This document shows, piece after piece, positions 1 to 13,741 of a DNA stretch of 64,000 nt (its first letter is position 1; each line of letters begins with the position of its first letter). Below the pieces are notes generated by a model that had not been told where the DNA came from, ran no database searches, and worked only from the letters and a program-made list of their open reading frames with translations. The DNA is from JAMHWF01 sp964371405 (GTDB taxonomy: Bacteria > Pseudomonadota > Gammaproteobacteria > Burkholderiales > Burkholderiaceae_C). A program made the position numbers and the translations under genes. The stretch covers positions 62,001 through 126,000 of the forward strand of contig CAYJLV010000002.1 in the NCBI GenBank assembly GCA_964371405.1. Direction: 5' to 3'.

Positions 1-552
1 GGCCAGGTCGCGCTGACGGCCTACGTGCCGCACAACTATCCGCTCGACAAGCTCGAGCCGGGCTTGAACGAGAACGCCTTCTACGACCCGACCAACTTCA
101 CCTATCCGTCGGGCAGCTACGTCTGCGAAGTCGAGGTCGACCCCGAGACGGGCGCGTCGCGCGTCGACCGCTTCACCGCCGTCGACGACTTCGGCAACCT
201 CGTCAACCCGATGATCGTCGCCGGCCAGGTTCACGGCGGGCTGGCGCAGGGCCTTGGGCAGGCGATGCTCGAAGGCTGCGTCTACGACGCGCAGTCGGGG
301 CAGTTGATGACGGGCTCGTTGATGGACTACGCGATGCCGCGCGCCGCCGACCTGCCGAGCTTCACCGTCGACCACACGGTGACGCCGTGCACCCACAACC
401 CGCTGGGCGTCAAGGGCTGCGGCGAGGCCGGCGCGATCGGCTCGCCGGCGGCCTACATCAATGCGCTGACCGACGCGCTCGGCGTGCGCGACGTGGCGAT
501 GCCGGCGACGGCCGAGCGTGTCTGGCGCGCCGCCAACATCAAGACGGCCTGA
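1..552 (+). CDS. Molybdenum hydroxylase large subunit (CoxL/XDH family), C-terminal part
   Basis: The frame is open from the first base and stops at 550-552, so only the last 183 residues are visible. They match the C-terminus of the Mo-pterin-binding large subunit of xanthine dehydrogenase/CO dehydrogenase-family enzymes. The segment GVKGCGEAGAIGSP carries the conserved active-site Glu (codon 424-426) and the cofactor-binding Gly-rich turn. The family oxidises CO, purines, aldehydes or N-heterocycles at a Mo-cytosine dinucleotide centre. The substrate-determining loop lies outside the window, so CO cannot be claimed as substrate. The FAD subunit gene follows 20 nt downstream, and the MoxR, VWA and XdhC accessory genes after it. 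Confidence 0.9.
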   Translation, partial: GQVALTAYVPHNYPLDKLEPGLNENAFYDPTNFTYPSGSYVCEVEVDPETGASRVDRFTAVDDFGNLVNPMIVAGQVHGGLAQGLGQAMLEGCVYDAQSGQLMTGSLMDYAMPRAADLPSFTVDHTVTPCTHNPLGVKGCGEAGAIGSPAAYINALTDALGVRDVAMPATAERVWRAANIKTA

Positions 553-572
553 GCGAAGACGAGGAGCCCCAC

Positions 573-1370
573 ATGTACAGCTTCGAATACCAACGTCCCG
601 CCGACACCAAGGCCGCCGCTGCCGCGCTGCAGGGCGACGACGCGCGCTACCTCGCCGGCGGGCAGAGCCTGGTGCAGGCGCTGCGCCTGCGCCTGTCGTC
701 GGTCGAGCGCCTGGTGGACCTCGGCGCCATCGCCGACCTGAAAGGTATCAAGGTCGACGCCGCCGGCGTGACGATCGGCGCGATGACGACGCACGCCGCG
801 GTCGCCAACTCGGCCGAGGTGCGCAAGGCGATCCCGGCGCTGGCCGAACTCGCCGGCGGTATCGGCGACCCGATGGTGCGCAACATGGGCACGATCGGCG
901 GCTCGATCGCCAATGCCGACCCGGCGGCCGACTGGCCGGCTGCCGTGCTGGGCCTGGGTGCAACGGTACACACCAACCAGCGCACGATCGCCGGCGACGC
1001 CTTCTTCACCGGCTTCTTCGAGACGGCGTTGAAGCCCGGCGAGCTGATCACGGCGGTGAGCTTCCCGTTGCCGCAGAAGGCGGCCTACATGAAGCACAAG
1101 CAGCCGGCGTCGCGCTTCGCGCTGGTCGGCGTCTTCGTCAGCCAGGGCGCGGGCGGCGTGCGCGTCGCCGTCACTGGCGCGAAGGCGAGCGTGTTCCGCG
1201 CCCAGGCGATCGAGGCCGCGCTGGGCAAGAGCTTCACGCCCGACGCGGCCAAGGCCGTCAAGCTCGGCGAGGAAGGCATGAACGGCGATCTGCACGCCAC
1301 GCCGGCCTATCGCGCTGCGATGGTCAGCGTGATGGCGGCGCGCGCCGTCGCGGCGGCGCAGGCGCGCTGA
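573..1370 (+). CDS. Molybdenum hydroxylase FAD-binding medium subunit (CoxM-like)
   Basis: This 265-residue protein carries the two FAD-contact signatures of the family, AGGQSLVQALRLR near residues 29-41 and RNMGTIGGSIANADPAAD near residues 105-122. It passes electrons from the [2Fe-2S] small subunit to FAD and then to an acceptor. The start is ATG 573, preceded by GAGGAG. A longer upstream reading in the same frame overlaps the large-subunit gene and has no family similarity. It is probably co-transcribed with the large subunit. A small Fe-S subunit gene is not visible and may lie left of the window. Length is normal for the family. Confidence 0.93.
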   Translation: MYSFEYQRPADTKAAAAALQGDDARYLAGGQSLVQALRLRLSSVERLVDLGAIADLKGIKVDAAGVTIGAMTTHAAVANSAEVRKAIPALAELAGGIGDPMVRNMGTIGGSIANADPAADWPAAVLGLGATVHTNQRTIAGDAFFTGFFETALKPGELITAVSFPLPQKAAYMKHKQPASRFALVGVFVSQGAGGVRVAVTGAKASVFRAQAIEAALGKSFTPDAAKAVKLGEEGMNGDLHATPAYRAAMVSVMAARAVAAAQAR

Positions 1371-1381
1371 GGCGGCCGGCA

Positions 1382-2320
1382 GTGCCACCGGAGACGCCCG
1401 CCGGTCTGGCGCTGCCCGATTCCGTCGACGCCGTCGTGGCGCTGCTGGCGACGCAGCGCTATGTCTGCGACCGGCGTCTCGCGACGGCGCTGTTTCTCGC
1501 GCTCAAGCTGCAGCGCCCGCTGTTCCTCGAAGGCGAGCCCGGCGTCGGCAAGACGGAGCTGGCCAAGACGCTGGCCGAGGCGCTGGGCACGGCGCTGCTG
1601 CGCGTGCAGTGCTACGAGGGCCTCGACGTCGCACAGACGGCCTACGAGTGGAACGTGGCGCGCCAGATGGTCGAGATCCGCCTGGCCGAGGCGGCGCACA
1701 CGCTGGCCGACGAGGGCGAGCGCGAGCGGCTGGCGCACAGCCTTTATTCGCGCTCGATGCTGATCGAACGGCCGCTGCTGCAGGCGCTGACGCAGGAGCG
1801 CTCGCCGGTGCTGCTGATCGACGAGCTCGACCGCGCCGACGAGCCGTTCGACGCCTACCTGCTCGAAGTGCTGGCGGAGAACCAGATCACGATCCCCGAG
1901 CTGGGCGCGGTGCGAGCCGAGGCGCCGCCGATCACGATCATCACGAGCAACCGCACACGCGAGATCCACGACGCGCTCAAGCGCCGCTGCCTCTACCACT
2001 GGGTCGAGTTCCCCGACGTCGAGCGCGAGCTCGAGATCGTTCGGCTGAAGGCGCCCGGCGCGCCCGAGCGGCTGTCGATCCAGGTGGTGGAGTTCGTGCA
2101 GCGCATGCGCACGCTCGACCTGTTCAAGGCGCCGGGCGTGGCCGAGACGATCGACTGGACGAATGCGCTGGTCGCGCTGAACGCGATGCGCCTGGACCCC
2201 GAGACGGTGCACGACACGCTCGGCGTGTTGCTGAAGTACCAGGACGACATCGCGCGCATGCAGGGCGGCGACACGGTCAAGCTGCTCGACGAGTTGCGAG
2301 CGAAGGCGGTGCTGGAATAG
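1382..2320 (+). CDS. MoxR-family AAA+ ATPase (CoxD-like)
   Basis: The 312-residue protein has Walker A GEPGVGKTELAK, Walker B LLIDELDRADEPF and a sensor-1 TSNRTREIHDALKRRC segment, all typical of MoxR ATPases. CoxD-type MoxR proteins work with a VWA partner to mature the Mo-Cu or Mo centre of the neighbouring hydroxylase. GTG 1382, 11 nt after the FAD-subunit stop, is the only start that begins with family-like sequence. The same frame runs open far upstream across the FAD gene, but that part is an out-of-frame shadow. The VWA partner gene follows after about 136 bp, which contain a strong hairpin. Confidence 0.9.
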   Translation: MPPETPAGLALPDSVDAVVALLATQRYVCDRRLATALFLALKLQRPLFLEGEPGVGKTELAKTLAEALGTALLRVQCYEGLDVAQTAYEWNVARQMVEIRLAEAAHTLADEGERERLAHSLYSRSMLIERPLLQALTQERSPVLLIDELDRADEPFDAYLLEVLAENQITIPELGAVRAEAPPITIITSNRTREIHDALKRRCLYHWVEFPDVERELEIVRLKAPGAPERLSIQVVEFVQRMRTLDLFKAPGVAETIDWTNALVALNAMRLDPETVHDTLGVLLKYQDDIARMQGGDTVKLLDELRAKAVLE

Positions 2321-2354
2321 GAGCGTCGGCGATGGTGCGGCTGTTGCGGCCGGC

Positions 2355-2375
2355 AACGGAGTCGCCGACTCCGTT
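2355..2375 (+). terminator. Perfect 9-bp hairpin between the MoxR and VWA genes
   Basis: AACGGAGTC and GACTCCGTT form a perfect 9-bp stem with a GCC loop. A T-rich stretch (TTTCTTATT) begins 8 nt after the stem rather than directly behind it. It could be an attenuator that lowers expression of the VWA gene, or a processing or stability structure. Confidence 0.35.
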
Positions 2376-2456
2376 CAGGGAAATTTCTTATTCGCTCCGC
2401 CGGCCACCCGCCTGCAGCCTTGCCGCGCCGTTACGTAGCCCCGACAACACCGCTCC

Positions 2457-3635
2457 ATGATCGCCGAGAACATCGTCCACTTCGCCCGCGTGCTGCGCAC
2501 CGCCGGCATGCCGGTCGGCCCCGACCGCGTGCTGGCGGCGATCGCGGCGGTGGAGGCGGTCGGCGTCGACCGGCGCGACGACGTGCATGCGGCGTTGAGC
2601 GCCGTGATGCTCGACCGCCACGACCAGCAGGCGCTGTTCGACGCCGCGTTCGACGCCTTCTGGCGCGACCCCAAGCTGCTCGAGCAGCTGATGTATGCGC
2701 TGCTGCCCAAGGTGACGGGGCGCGGCGACAAGCAGCGCCCGCCGCGCGCCAACCGGCTCGCCGAGGCGCTGGCGCCGCCGCCGAAGGAACAGCCGCCGCG
2801 TCCGCCCGTCGGCGGCGAGGACGAACTGCGGTTCGAGACCGCGTTCTCCTTCTCCGAGCGTGAGCGTCTCCAGCACGCCGACTTCGAGACGATGACGTCG
2901 GCCGAGTTCGCGCTGGCGCAGCAGCTCGCCGAGCGCGTGCCGCTGCCGGTGCGACCGGTGCGGCGGCGCCGCCACGCGCCGGCGCCGCGCGGCACGCTCG
3001 ACCTGCGCGCCACGCTGCAGCGCATGGCGCGCCAGCCGGCGACGCTCGACGCCAGGTACACGCAGGCGCGGCTCGAGATGCCGGCGCTCGTCGTCCTGCT
3101 CGACATCTCGGGCTCGATGGACCGCTATGCGCGCCTCTTCCTGCACTACGTGCACGGCCTGACGCGGCGCCATCTGAAGGTCTCGGCCTTCACCTTCGGC
3201 ACGCGGCTGACGAACATCACGCGCTGCCTGAAGAACCGCGACCCCGACGTCGCGCTCAAGCAGGCCGACCAGCAGGTGCAGGACTGGAAAGGCGGCACGC
3301 GCATCGCGTCGTGCCTGGACGAATTCAACCGGCGCTGGGCGCGGCGCGTGCTGGGCGGCAATGCCGCCGTGCTGCTCGTCACCGACGGCCTCGACCGCGA
3401 CGACGCCGGCGCGCTCGGCGAATCGGCCGCGCTGCTGCAGCGCCTGGCGCACGAGCTGGTCTGGCTCAACCCGCTGCTGCGCTACGACGGCTTCGAGCCC
3501 AAGGCTGCGGGCGTGCGCGCGCTGCTGCCGCACGTCGACCGCTTCCTGCCGGTGCACAACCTCGCCAGCCTCGCCGACCTCGGCCGCGCCCTGCGCGCGC
3601 CGGTGGTGGCATCATCGAAGCGGAGCATTCACTGA
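2457..3635 (+). CDS. VWA-domain protein (CoxE-like)
   Basis: This 392-residue protein has a C-terminal von Willebrand A domain. Its MIDAS motif DISGSMDRYARLF lies near residues 217-229 and a second metal-site Asp in LLVTDGLDRDD near 302-312. The N-terminal half contains a proline-rich linker near residues 104-122. CoxE-type proteins pair with the MoxR ATPase (encoded just upstream) to insert or mature the active-site metal of CO dehydrogenase-like enzymes. ATG 2457 is the first in-frame start after the intergenic hairpin. Metal binding is inferred from the motif. Confidence 0.88.
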   Translation: MIAENIVHFARVLRTAGMPVGPDRVLAAIAAVEAVGVDRRDDVHAALSAVMLDRHDQQALFDAAFDAFWRDPKLLEQLMYALLPKVTGRGDKQRPPRANRLAEALAPPPKEQPPRPPVGGEDELRFETAFSFSERERLQHADFETMTSAEFALAQQLAERVPLPVRPVRRRRHAPAPRGTLDLRATLQRMARQPATLDARYTQARLEMPALVVLLDISGSMDRYARLFLHYVHGLTRRHLKVSAFTFGTRLTNITRCLKNRDPDVALKQADQQVQDWKGGTRIASCLDEFNRRWARRVLGGNAAVLLVTDGLDRDDAGALGESAALLQRLAHELVWLNPLLRYDGFEPKAAGVRALLPHVDRFLPVHNLASLADLGRALRAPVVASSKRSIH

Positions 3636-3648
3636 GGGGAGCATGGTC

Positions 3649-4647
<999 letters not shown>

Positions 4648-4653
<6 letters not shown>

Positions 4654-5046
4654 CGGCGGCCGGCGCGGCGCCGACACGGAGCGCGCGACCTGCGGCGGGA
4701 AGCGGTAGTACAAGACATTGAGGTGGCGCGCCACCTCGACGATGTCGGTCTCGCTCCAGCCGAGGCGATCGGTCGCCTGCCAGGCGCGCACCTGGGCCTT
4801 CAGCGTGTTCCAGTCGGTCGCGAGCTTGCGGTCGCGCCAGTGCACCTGCGTGTCGTGGCAGGCGATGCAGTGCGTCTCGTAGAGCAGCGCGCCGCGCGTC
4901 TTCGCGGGCGCGCCGGGCTGTGCGCACGCGCCCGCCGCCGCGAGCAGCGCTGCCGCCGCGCAGGCGGCGAGCCGTGCGCCGGCACGGCCGGGCACGGGCG
5001 TTCGGTGCGGTTCACGGCGCGCGGCGCCGTCCTGCCCGGCATTCAT
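4648..5046 (-). CDS. Small exported c-type cytochrome
   Basis: The 132-residue protein has an Arg-rich N-terminus and a hydrophobic stretch ending in AAAGACA, consistent with a Sec signal cleaved near residues 42-44. A single CIACH haem c motif follows. One haem predicts a periplasmic electron carrier. It may take electrons from the nearby molybdenum hydroxylase, but this rests only on position, and it is convergent with that operon. ATG 5046 overlaps the upstream regulator's stop (ATGA), so the two are co-transcribed and perhaps translationally coupled. Confidence 0.8.
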
Positions 5047-6194
5047 GCGGTGCGCGCTGCGCGCAGCTTGCGGTAGACCGTGTTGCGCGCGACGCCGAGC
5101 TGGCGCGCGGCCTGCGAGATGTTGCCGCCGGCCGCGTCGACGGCGCGGCGGATCGCGGCGAGTTCCTGCGCTTCGAGCGACGCCGCCCGCTCCGGCGTCG
5201 CGGCGGGTGCGGCCGCGGCCAGCGCCGCCGCGGGCGCCGCCGCCATCGCCGGCCAGCGCGTCGACCAGTGGAACTGGGCGCGCGCCCACAGCGGCCCGGT
5301 GGCGTTGCCGACGACGGGGTGCAGGCGCAGCGGCTCGTCGCTGGCGCGGCGGAAGTGATCGGCGATCGCGCCCAGCGTGACGCCGAACACGGCCGCCAGG
5401 CCGAGCCGCCGCAGTGCGGAAGCGCCCAGGCCCAGCGTCTCGATCGCGCTGCGGTTGGCGCCGAGGATGGCGCCGTCGGGCGACAGCGCGAGCATCGCCT
5501 CGCGCATCGTGCCGAGCATCTCGGCGCTCGGGTGGAAGCACAGCCGCAGCCCGTGGCGGAAGCGGTCGTTGATCCACTGGTGCTCGATCAGGCGCGCCGA
5601 CAGGTCGACCAGGCCCAGCGTGTGCGGGTGGTGCGAGCGCTGGTCGCCCGTCACGTCGAGCACGCCGAGCACCTCGCCGTGGTGGTCGAAGATCGGCGCC
5701 GCCGAGCAGGTGAGGAAGTGGTTCGCGCTGACGTAGTGCTCGCCGCCGTGCACCAGCGTCGCCGCCTCGTCGAACAGCGAGGTGCCGATCGCATTCGTGC
5801 CCTTGCTCTGCTCGGCCCAGTTGACGCCGGGGGCGAGCGCGATCTGCTGCGCCTTCTCCATGAAGCTGTTGTCGCCGATCGCCTGCAGGATGGTGCCGTT
5901 GGCGTCGGCCAGAACGACCATGCTGTGCGTGCTGACGACCTGCTCGTAGAGCAGCTCCATCACCGGCGCCGCCTGGTCGCACAGCCGGCGGTGCTTCTCG
6001 CGCGCCTCGCGCAGCCGCGCCGGCGCGACCGACGACAGGTCGGGCGTGCGCGCCGTCTCGACGCCCAGCGCCGCGCAGCGCGCGTGCGAGCGCTCGATCG
6101 ACTCGACGTGGCGCGGCGCCAGCGTGGCCTCGGGCTGGAGCGCGAGGGCGCGGACGGGCGGTCGGCTGCGGGACGCGGGTGCGGCGGATTTCAT
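5043..6194 (-). CDS. AcoR-like GAF/Fis-HTH transcription regulator lacking the AAA+ domain
   Basis: The 383-residue protein has an AcoR-type GAF region (residues about 70-220, with QSKGTNAIGTSLF and HFLTCSAAPI). A PAS-like segment follows, then a C-terminal Fis-type HTH (GGNISQAARQLGVARNTVYRKL). The central sigma-54 AAA+ module, with Walker A and GAFTGA, is absent. Two low-complexity Ala-rich tracts occupy its place. It therefore cannot activate sigma-54 polymerase in the classical way and may repress or act with sigma-70. It lies upstream of the cytochrome gene with an ATGA overlap. A GC-rich hairpin (about 6196-6219) sits directly before ATG 6194. Confidence 0.75.
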   Translation of the reverse strand: MKSAAPASRSRPPVRALALQPEATLAPRHVESIERSHARCAALGVETARTPDLSSVAPARLREAREKHRRLCDQAAPVMELLYEQVVSTHSMVVLADANGTILQAIGDNSFMEKAQQIALAPGVNWAEQSKGTNAIGTSLFDEAATLVHGGEHYVSANHFLTCSAAPIFDHHGEVLGVLDVTGDQRSHHPHTLGLVDLSARLIEHQWINDRFRHGLRLCFHPSAEMLGTMREAMLALSPDGAILGANRSAIETLGLGASALRRLGLAAVFGVTLGAIADHFRRASDEPLRLHPVVGNATGPLWARAQFHWSTRWPAMAAAPAAALAAAAPAATPERAASLEAQELAAIRRAVDAAGGNISQAARQLGVARNTVYRKLRAARTA

Positions 6195-6253
6195 GCGGGC
6201 CCCTCGGCGAGGGCCCGATTCTGACGCGAAACGGCTCGCCGCGGGGCCGACCG

Positions 6254-8782
6254 TCAGGCGTTGCTCGTCGCGCGCACCTCGTCGATCGACGTCACACCGG
6301 CCAGCACCTTCTCGATGCCGTCCTGGCGCAGCGTGCGCATGCCGTCGCCGATCGCGCTGCGCTGCAGCTGCTCGGCGTTGGCGCCGGTCTGGATCAGGTG
6401 GCGCAGCTCGCGCGTCACGACCATCAGCTCGTGCAGCCCGGCGCGGCCCTTGAGCCCGGTGCCGCTGCAGTGGCTGCAGCCGGGCGCGTGGTAGAGCATC
6501 AGCCGGCCGTCGACGGCGTGGCGTTCCAGCCATTCGCGGCGCAGCGCGTCGCGGGCGAGCGCAGCGTCGTCCGGCGGGCAGGACTGCAGCCAGTCGGCGA
6601 GCAATTCGTCGATGGCGTCGTCGCCGGCGGGCAGGGCGACGCGGCAGTGGCTGCACAGCCGGCGCACCAGGCGCTGCGCCATGACCAGCAGCAGCGAGTC
6701 GCCGAAGTTGAACGGGTCCATGCCCATGCCGAGCAGCCGCGTCACCGTCTCGGGCGCGCTGTTGGTGTGCAGCGTCGAGAGCACGAGGTGACCGGTCAGC
6801 GAGGCCTCGATCGCCATCTGTGCCGTCTCGGCGTCGCGGATCTCGCCGATCATGATCACGTCGGGGTCGGCGCGCAGGAAGGCGCGCAGCGCCTTGGCGA
6901 AGGTCCAGTCGATCTTCGGGTGCACCTGCACCTGGCGCAGGCCGGGCTGCGTGATCTCGATCGGGTCTTCGGCGGTCCAGATCTTGCGCTCGGGCACGTT
7001 GATGTGGCTGAGCACCGAATGCAGCGTCGTCGTCTTGCCCGAGCCGGTCGGGCCGACGCACAGCAGCATGCCGTAGGGCCGCTCGGCGGCGAGCTTCAAC
7101 TGCTGCAGGTTGCGCGGTGCGAGGCCGAGGCTGTCGATCGCGATCGGCCTGGCCGAGGCCAGGATGCGCAGCACGACGTCCTCGAGCCCGCTGTGCGTCG
7201 GGATCGTCGCGACGCGCAGCTCGATGCGGTGCGACGGCGAGAACTTGGCGAAGTTGATCTTGCCGTCCTGCGGCTTGCGGCGCTCGCTGATGTCGAGGTC
7301 GCACATGATCTTGATGCGCGCGATCAGCGCATTGCGGTAGGTGTGCGGCAGCTCGAGGTGCGGGTGCAGCACGCCGTCCTTGCGAAAGCGGATCTTGACC
7401 TTCTCGCGACCCGGGTAGGTCTCGATGTGGATGTCGGAGACGCCCTGCGTCGAGGCGTCGACGATCATGCTGTTGATCAGCCGCACCAGCGAATTGTCGG
7501 ACTGCTCGAGCTGCGGCTCGTCGTCGCCGCGCGTCGTGTCCTCGCGCTCGAGCGACTCGATCAGGTCGCTGGTGCTGTCGAGGCTGAACTCGACCGTGTC
7601 CTGCAGCGCGGCCGGGCCAAGCTGCGCGGCGAGGCTGGCGCCGGCTTTCTCGTAGGCGCTGCGCAGCGCGAGGTCGATCGTGCCCCCCGCAGCGAGCACG
7701 GGAATGGCCTTCATCTGCGCCGCGAACTCGAGCTCGTCGATCACGGCCGATCGGGTCGGGTCCTCCAGCGCGATGACGAGGCGGCCGTCACGCACGATCA
7801 GCGGCAGCGCCTTCAGGCGCCGCGCCATCGGGAACGCGATGCGCCGGATCGCGTCGATCTCGACCGGGAACTTATCGACGTCGACCAGCGGGTAGCCCAT
7901 CTTGCGCGCCAGCGCCGTCTGCAGGTCCTGCCGCGAGACGACGCCGCCGCGCACCAGCAGCTCACCCAGCGGCATCGAGCGGTCAAGCTGCTGCTGGTCG
8001 AGCGCGGCGTCGAGCTGCGTCTGCGAAATCAGGCCCATCGAGAGCAGCGCTTCGCCGATGCGCATCAGCGGCATCGTCGACTGGCGCTCGATCGCGGCGA
8101 CGAGCTGCTGCGGCGTGACGACCTGCTGCACGACGAGGATGTCGCCGAGCTTGCGCGTGCGCAGTTGCTGCTGCTCCTGCAGCGCGATCTCGACCTGCCG
8201 GGGCGTCGCCGCGTGCTGCGCGACCAGCACGTCGCCGATGCGCGGGCCGATGTCGAAGCTGGAGTACGCCTCGCGCGGCACGAAGATGCGGCGCACGGCG
8301 CCGGCATCGTCGACCGGCTGGAACAGGAACAGGCCGTGCAGCGCCGCGACGTGGCCGATCGTCTCGCCGGTCAGCTCGCCCACTTCGCGCAGTTGCACGC
8401 GGTAGCGCGAGCGCAGCGGTGCGCCCAGCATCAGGTGGGCCGCGTCGCCCGGACGGCGCGCCAGCGGTCGCAGCGGCGTCAGCAGCGTCAGCGTCTTGAA
8501 CTGTGTGAAGCGCAGCGCCATCGTCGTGCGCGCGGGCGGCAGCTGCAGGTGCACGACGGACTGGTCGGGCACGAAGAAGATCAGGCGCCCGGCCTGCCGG
8601 CCGTCGTTCAGGCCGATGACTTCGCAGGGCTCGGGACGCATCTGCGGCGTCGCTTCGGGATAGTCGGCAAACGGCGGCACCGGCCAGCAGAACGGCGGGT
8701 GCGGAGTCTTCGTCGAGGAGGCGGCGGCGGGCAGCCCGAGATCGGGCGTGACCCACTGCAGCGGTGAAAGCATTTCGGACAT
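6254..8782 (-). CDS. GspE/PulE-family secretion or pilus ATPase with MshEN domains
   Basis: This 842-residue ATPase has Walker A GPTGSGKTTTLHSVL, Walker B/Asp box DPDVIMIGEIRDAETAQ and His box TGHLVLSTLHTNS. It also has the four-Cys zinc site of GspE proteins (CSHC ... CSHC). The N-terminal half contains repeated MshEN-like segments (GDVLVAQ, GDILVVQ, GEALLSMG, GELLVRGG), which in MshE bind c-di-GMP or other regulators. The first about 150 residues are family-specific. It would power assembly or retraction of a type II/IV filament, but no PilC, secretin or other partner is adjacent. A minor-pilin cluster lies about 17 kb away. The chosen start MSEMLSP (8782) has no clear Shine-Dalgarno. Confidence 0.88.
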   Translation of the reverse strand: MSEMLSPLQWVTPDLGLPAAASSTKTPHPPFCWPVPPFADYPEATPQMRPEPCEVIGLNDGRQAGRLIFFVPDQSVVHLQLPPARTTMALRFTQFKTLTLLTPLRPLARRPGDAAHLMLGAPLRSRYRVQLREVGELTGETIGHVAALHGLFLFQPVDDAGAVRRIFVPREAYSSFDIGPRIGDVLVAQHAATPRQVEIALQEQQQLRTRKLGDILVVQQVVTPQQLVAAIERQSTMPLMRIGEALLSMGLISQTQLDAALDQQQLDRSMPLGELLVRGGVVSRQDLQTALARKMGYPLVDVDKFPVEIDAIRRIAFPMARRLKALPLIVRDGRLVIALEDPTRSAVIDELEFAAQMKAIPVLAAGGTIDLALRSAYEKAGASLAAQLGPAALQDTVEFSLDSTSDLIESLEREDTTRGDDEPQLEQSDNSLVRLINSMIVDASTQGVSDIHIETYPGREKVKIRFRKDGVLHPHLELPHTYRNALIARIKIMCDLDISERRKPQDGKINFAKFSPSHRIELRVATIPTHSGLEDVVLRILASARPIAIDSLGLAPRNLQQLKLAAERPYGMLLCVGPTGSGKTTTLHSVLSHINVPERKIWTAEDPIEITQPGLRQVQVHPKIDWTFAKALRAFLRADPDVIMIGEIRDAETAQMAIEASLTGHLVLSTLHTNSAPETVTRLLGMGMDPFNFGDSLLLVMAQRLVRRLCSHCRVALPAGDDAIDELLADWLQSCPPDDAALARDALRREWLERHAVDGRLMLYHAPGCSHCSGTGLKGRAGLHELMVVTRELRHLIQTGANAEQLQRSAIGDGMRTLRQDGIEKVLAGVTSIDEVRATSNA

Positions 8783-8906
8783 GGCGGATGGGTGGCCGGC
8801 GCTCGACGGGGCACCGGACTTCTGCCGCGAATCATGGCGCTGGCGCTGCGGCCTGAAGGGCCGATAAGCGGTCGGTCGGTGGCGCAGTTCGGCGCCGGAA
8901 GCGGCG

Positions 8907-12631
<3,725 letters not shown>

Positions 12632-12635
<4 letters not shown>

Positions 12636-13741
12636 AGCACCTCGTCCTGCTCGGTGCCGGAGCGGCGCACCTGCGGCTGCTGCGTGCGCTCGCCGCGCAG
12701 ACGATGCCCGGCGCCCGCATCACCTGGGTCGTGCCGGGCGAGCGCGTCTTTCACGCGCCGATGCTTGGCGACTGGCTGATCGGCGCGTGCAACGCCGAGG
12801 CGCCGACGATCGCGCTGCCGCCGCTGGCTGCCGCGGCGCGGGTCGACGGCGTCGAGGCCGACGTTGCGAGTGTCGACGCCGGCGCGCGCGAGTTGCGCCT
12901 GGCCGATGGCACGGCGCTGCGCTGGGACGTGCTGAGCATCGACGCCGAACCCGCGCTGGACCGCGATGCGATCGCCGGTGCGCGCGAGCACGCGCTGTTC
13001 GTGCATCCGCTCGTTGCCTTCGCGCGGTTGTGGGACGCCGTGCTCGCGCTCGCGGCCGAGCGCAGCCTGTGCGTCGTCGTGATCGGCGGCGACACGTCGG
13101 CGGTCGAGCTCGCCGTCGCGCTGCAGGCGCGGCTGGCAGCACGCGCGCGGGTGAGCCTGGTGACGGGCGGCGCCGCGCCGGCCGGCGAACGGCCACCGGC
13201 GCTGCAGCGATACCTCCAACGCGCGCTGCGCCGGCTCAACGTCACGGTGTTCGCCGAACCAGCCGTCGCGGTCACGGCGACGCATGTCGTGCTGGCCAGC
13301 GGCGTGCGGCTGGCCTGCGACGCGCCTTTCACCGCCGGCCCCGCCGCGCCGCCGCCGTGGCTCGCGGCGAGCGGCCTCGCGCTCGACGAGCGCGGCCGCA
13401 TTGCGCTCGACGCCGCGCTGCACAGCGCGTCGCACCCCGTCGTGTTCGGCGTCGGCGACGCGGCCGGCGGCGTCGACGCGCGCGCCGCGGCGGGCGCGCT
13501 GGCGCTGAACCTGCGGCGCCGCGTGGCCGGCGGCACGGTGCTGCCGTACCGCGCGCCGGCGCGCCGGCTCGAATGGCTCGTCAGCGGCGAGCGCCGCGCG
13601 ATCGCGGCCTGGGGCACGCTGGCCGTCGAGGGCGGGTGGGTGCGGCTCCTGAAGCAGCGCAGCGAGCGGCGCGCCTGGCGGCTGGAGGGCGGCGACGCCG
13701 AAGGGTCAGCGGTCGCGCGGCTTGAACGCGATCACGAGTGA
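12632..13741 (+). CDS. FAD-dependent NAD(P)H oxidoreductase (NDH-2/SelD-fusion type)
   Basis: This 369-residue protein begins with a Rossmann dinucleotide-binding segment, HLVLLGAGAAHLRLLRAL. A second nucleotide-binding region follows (CVVVIGGDTSAVELAVAL) and a terminal FAD-contact VVFGVGDAAGG. It resembles the pyridine nucleotide-disulfide oxidoreductases related to NDH-2 and to the N-terminal domain of SelD fusions. No redox-active CxxxxC pair is seen, which excludes a classical disulfide reductase. GTG 12632 overlaps the oxoprolinase stop, so the two are coupled. Its 3' end overlaps the convergent tolA by 36 nt. Substrate unknown. Confidence 0.8.

Noticed and set aside
6179..8767. Long plus-strand frame across the GspE-type ATPase
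   Set aside because: Composition is all Arg/Gln/Ala/Asp with no motif, and the complementary strand has full ATPase motifs.
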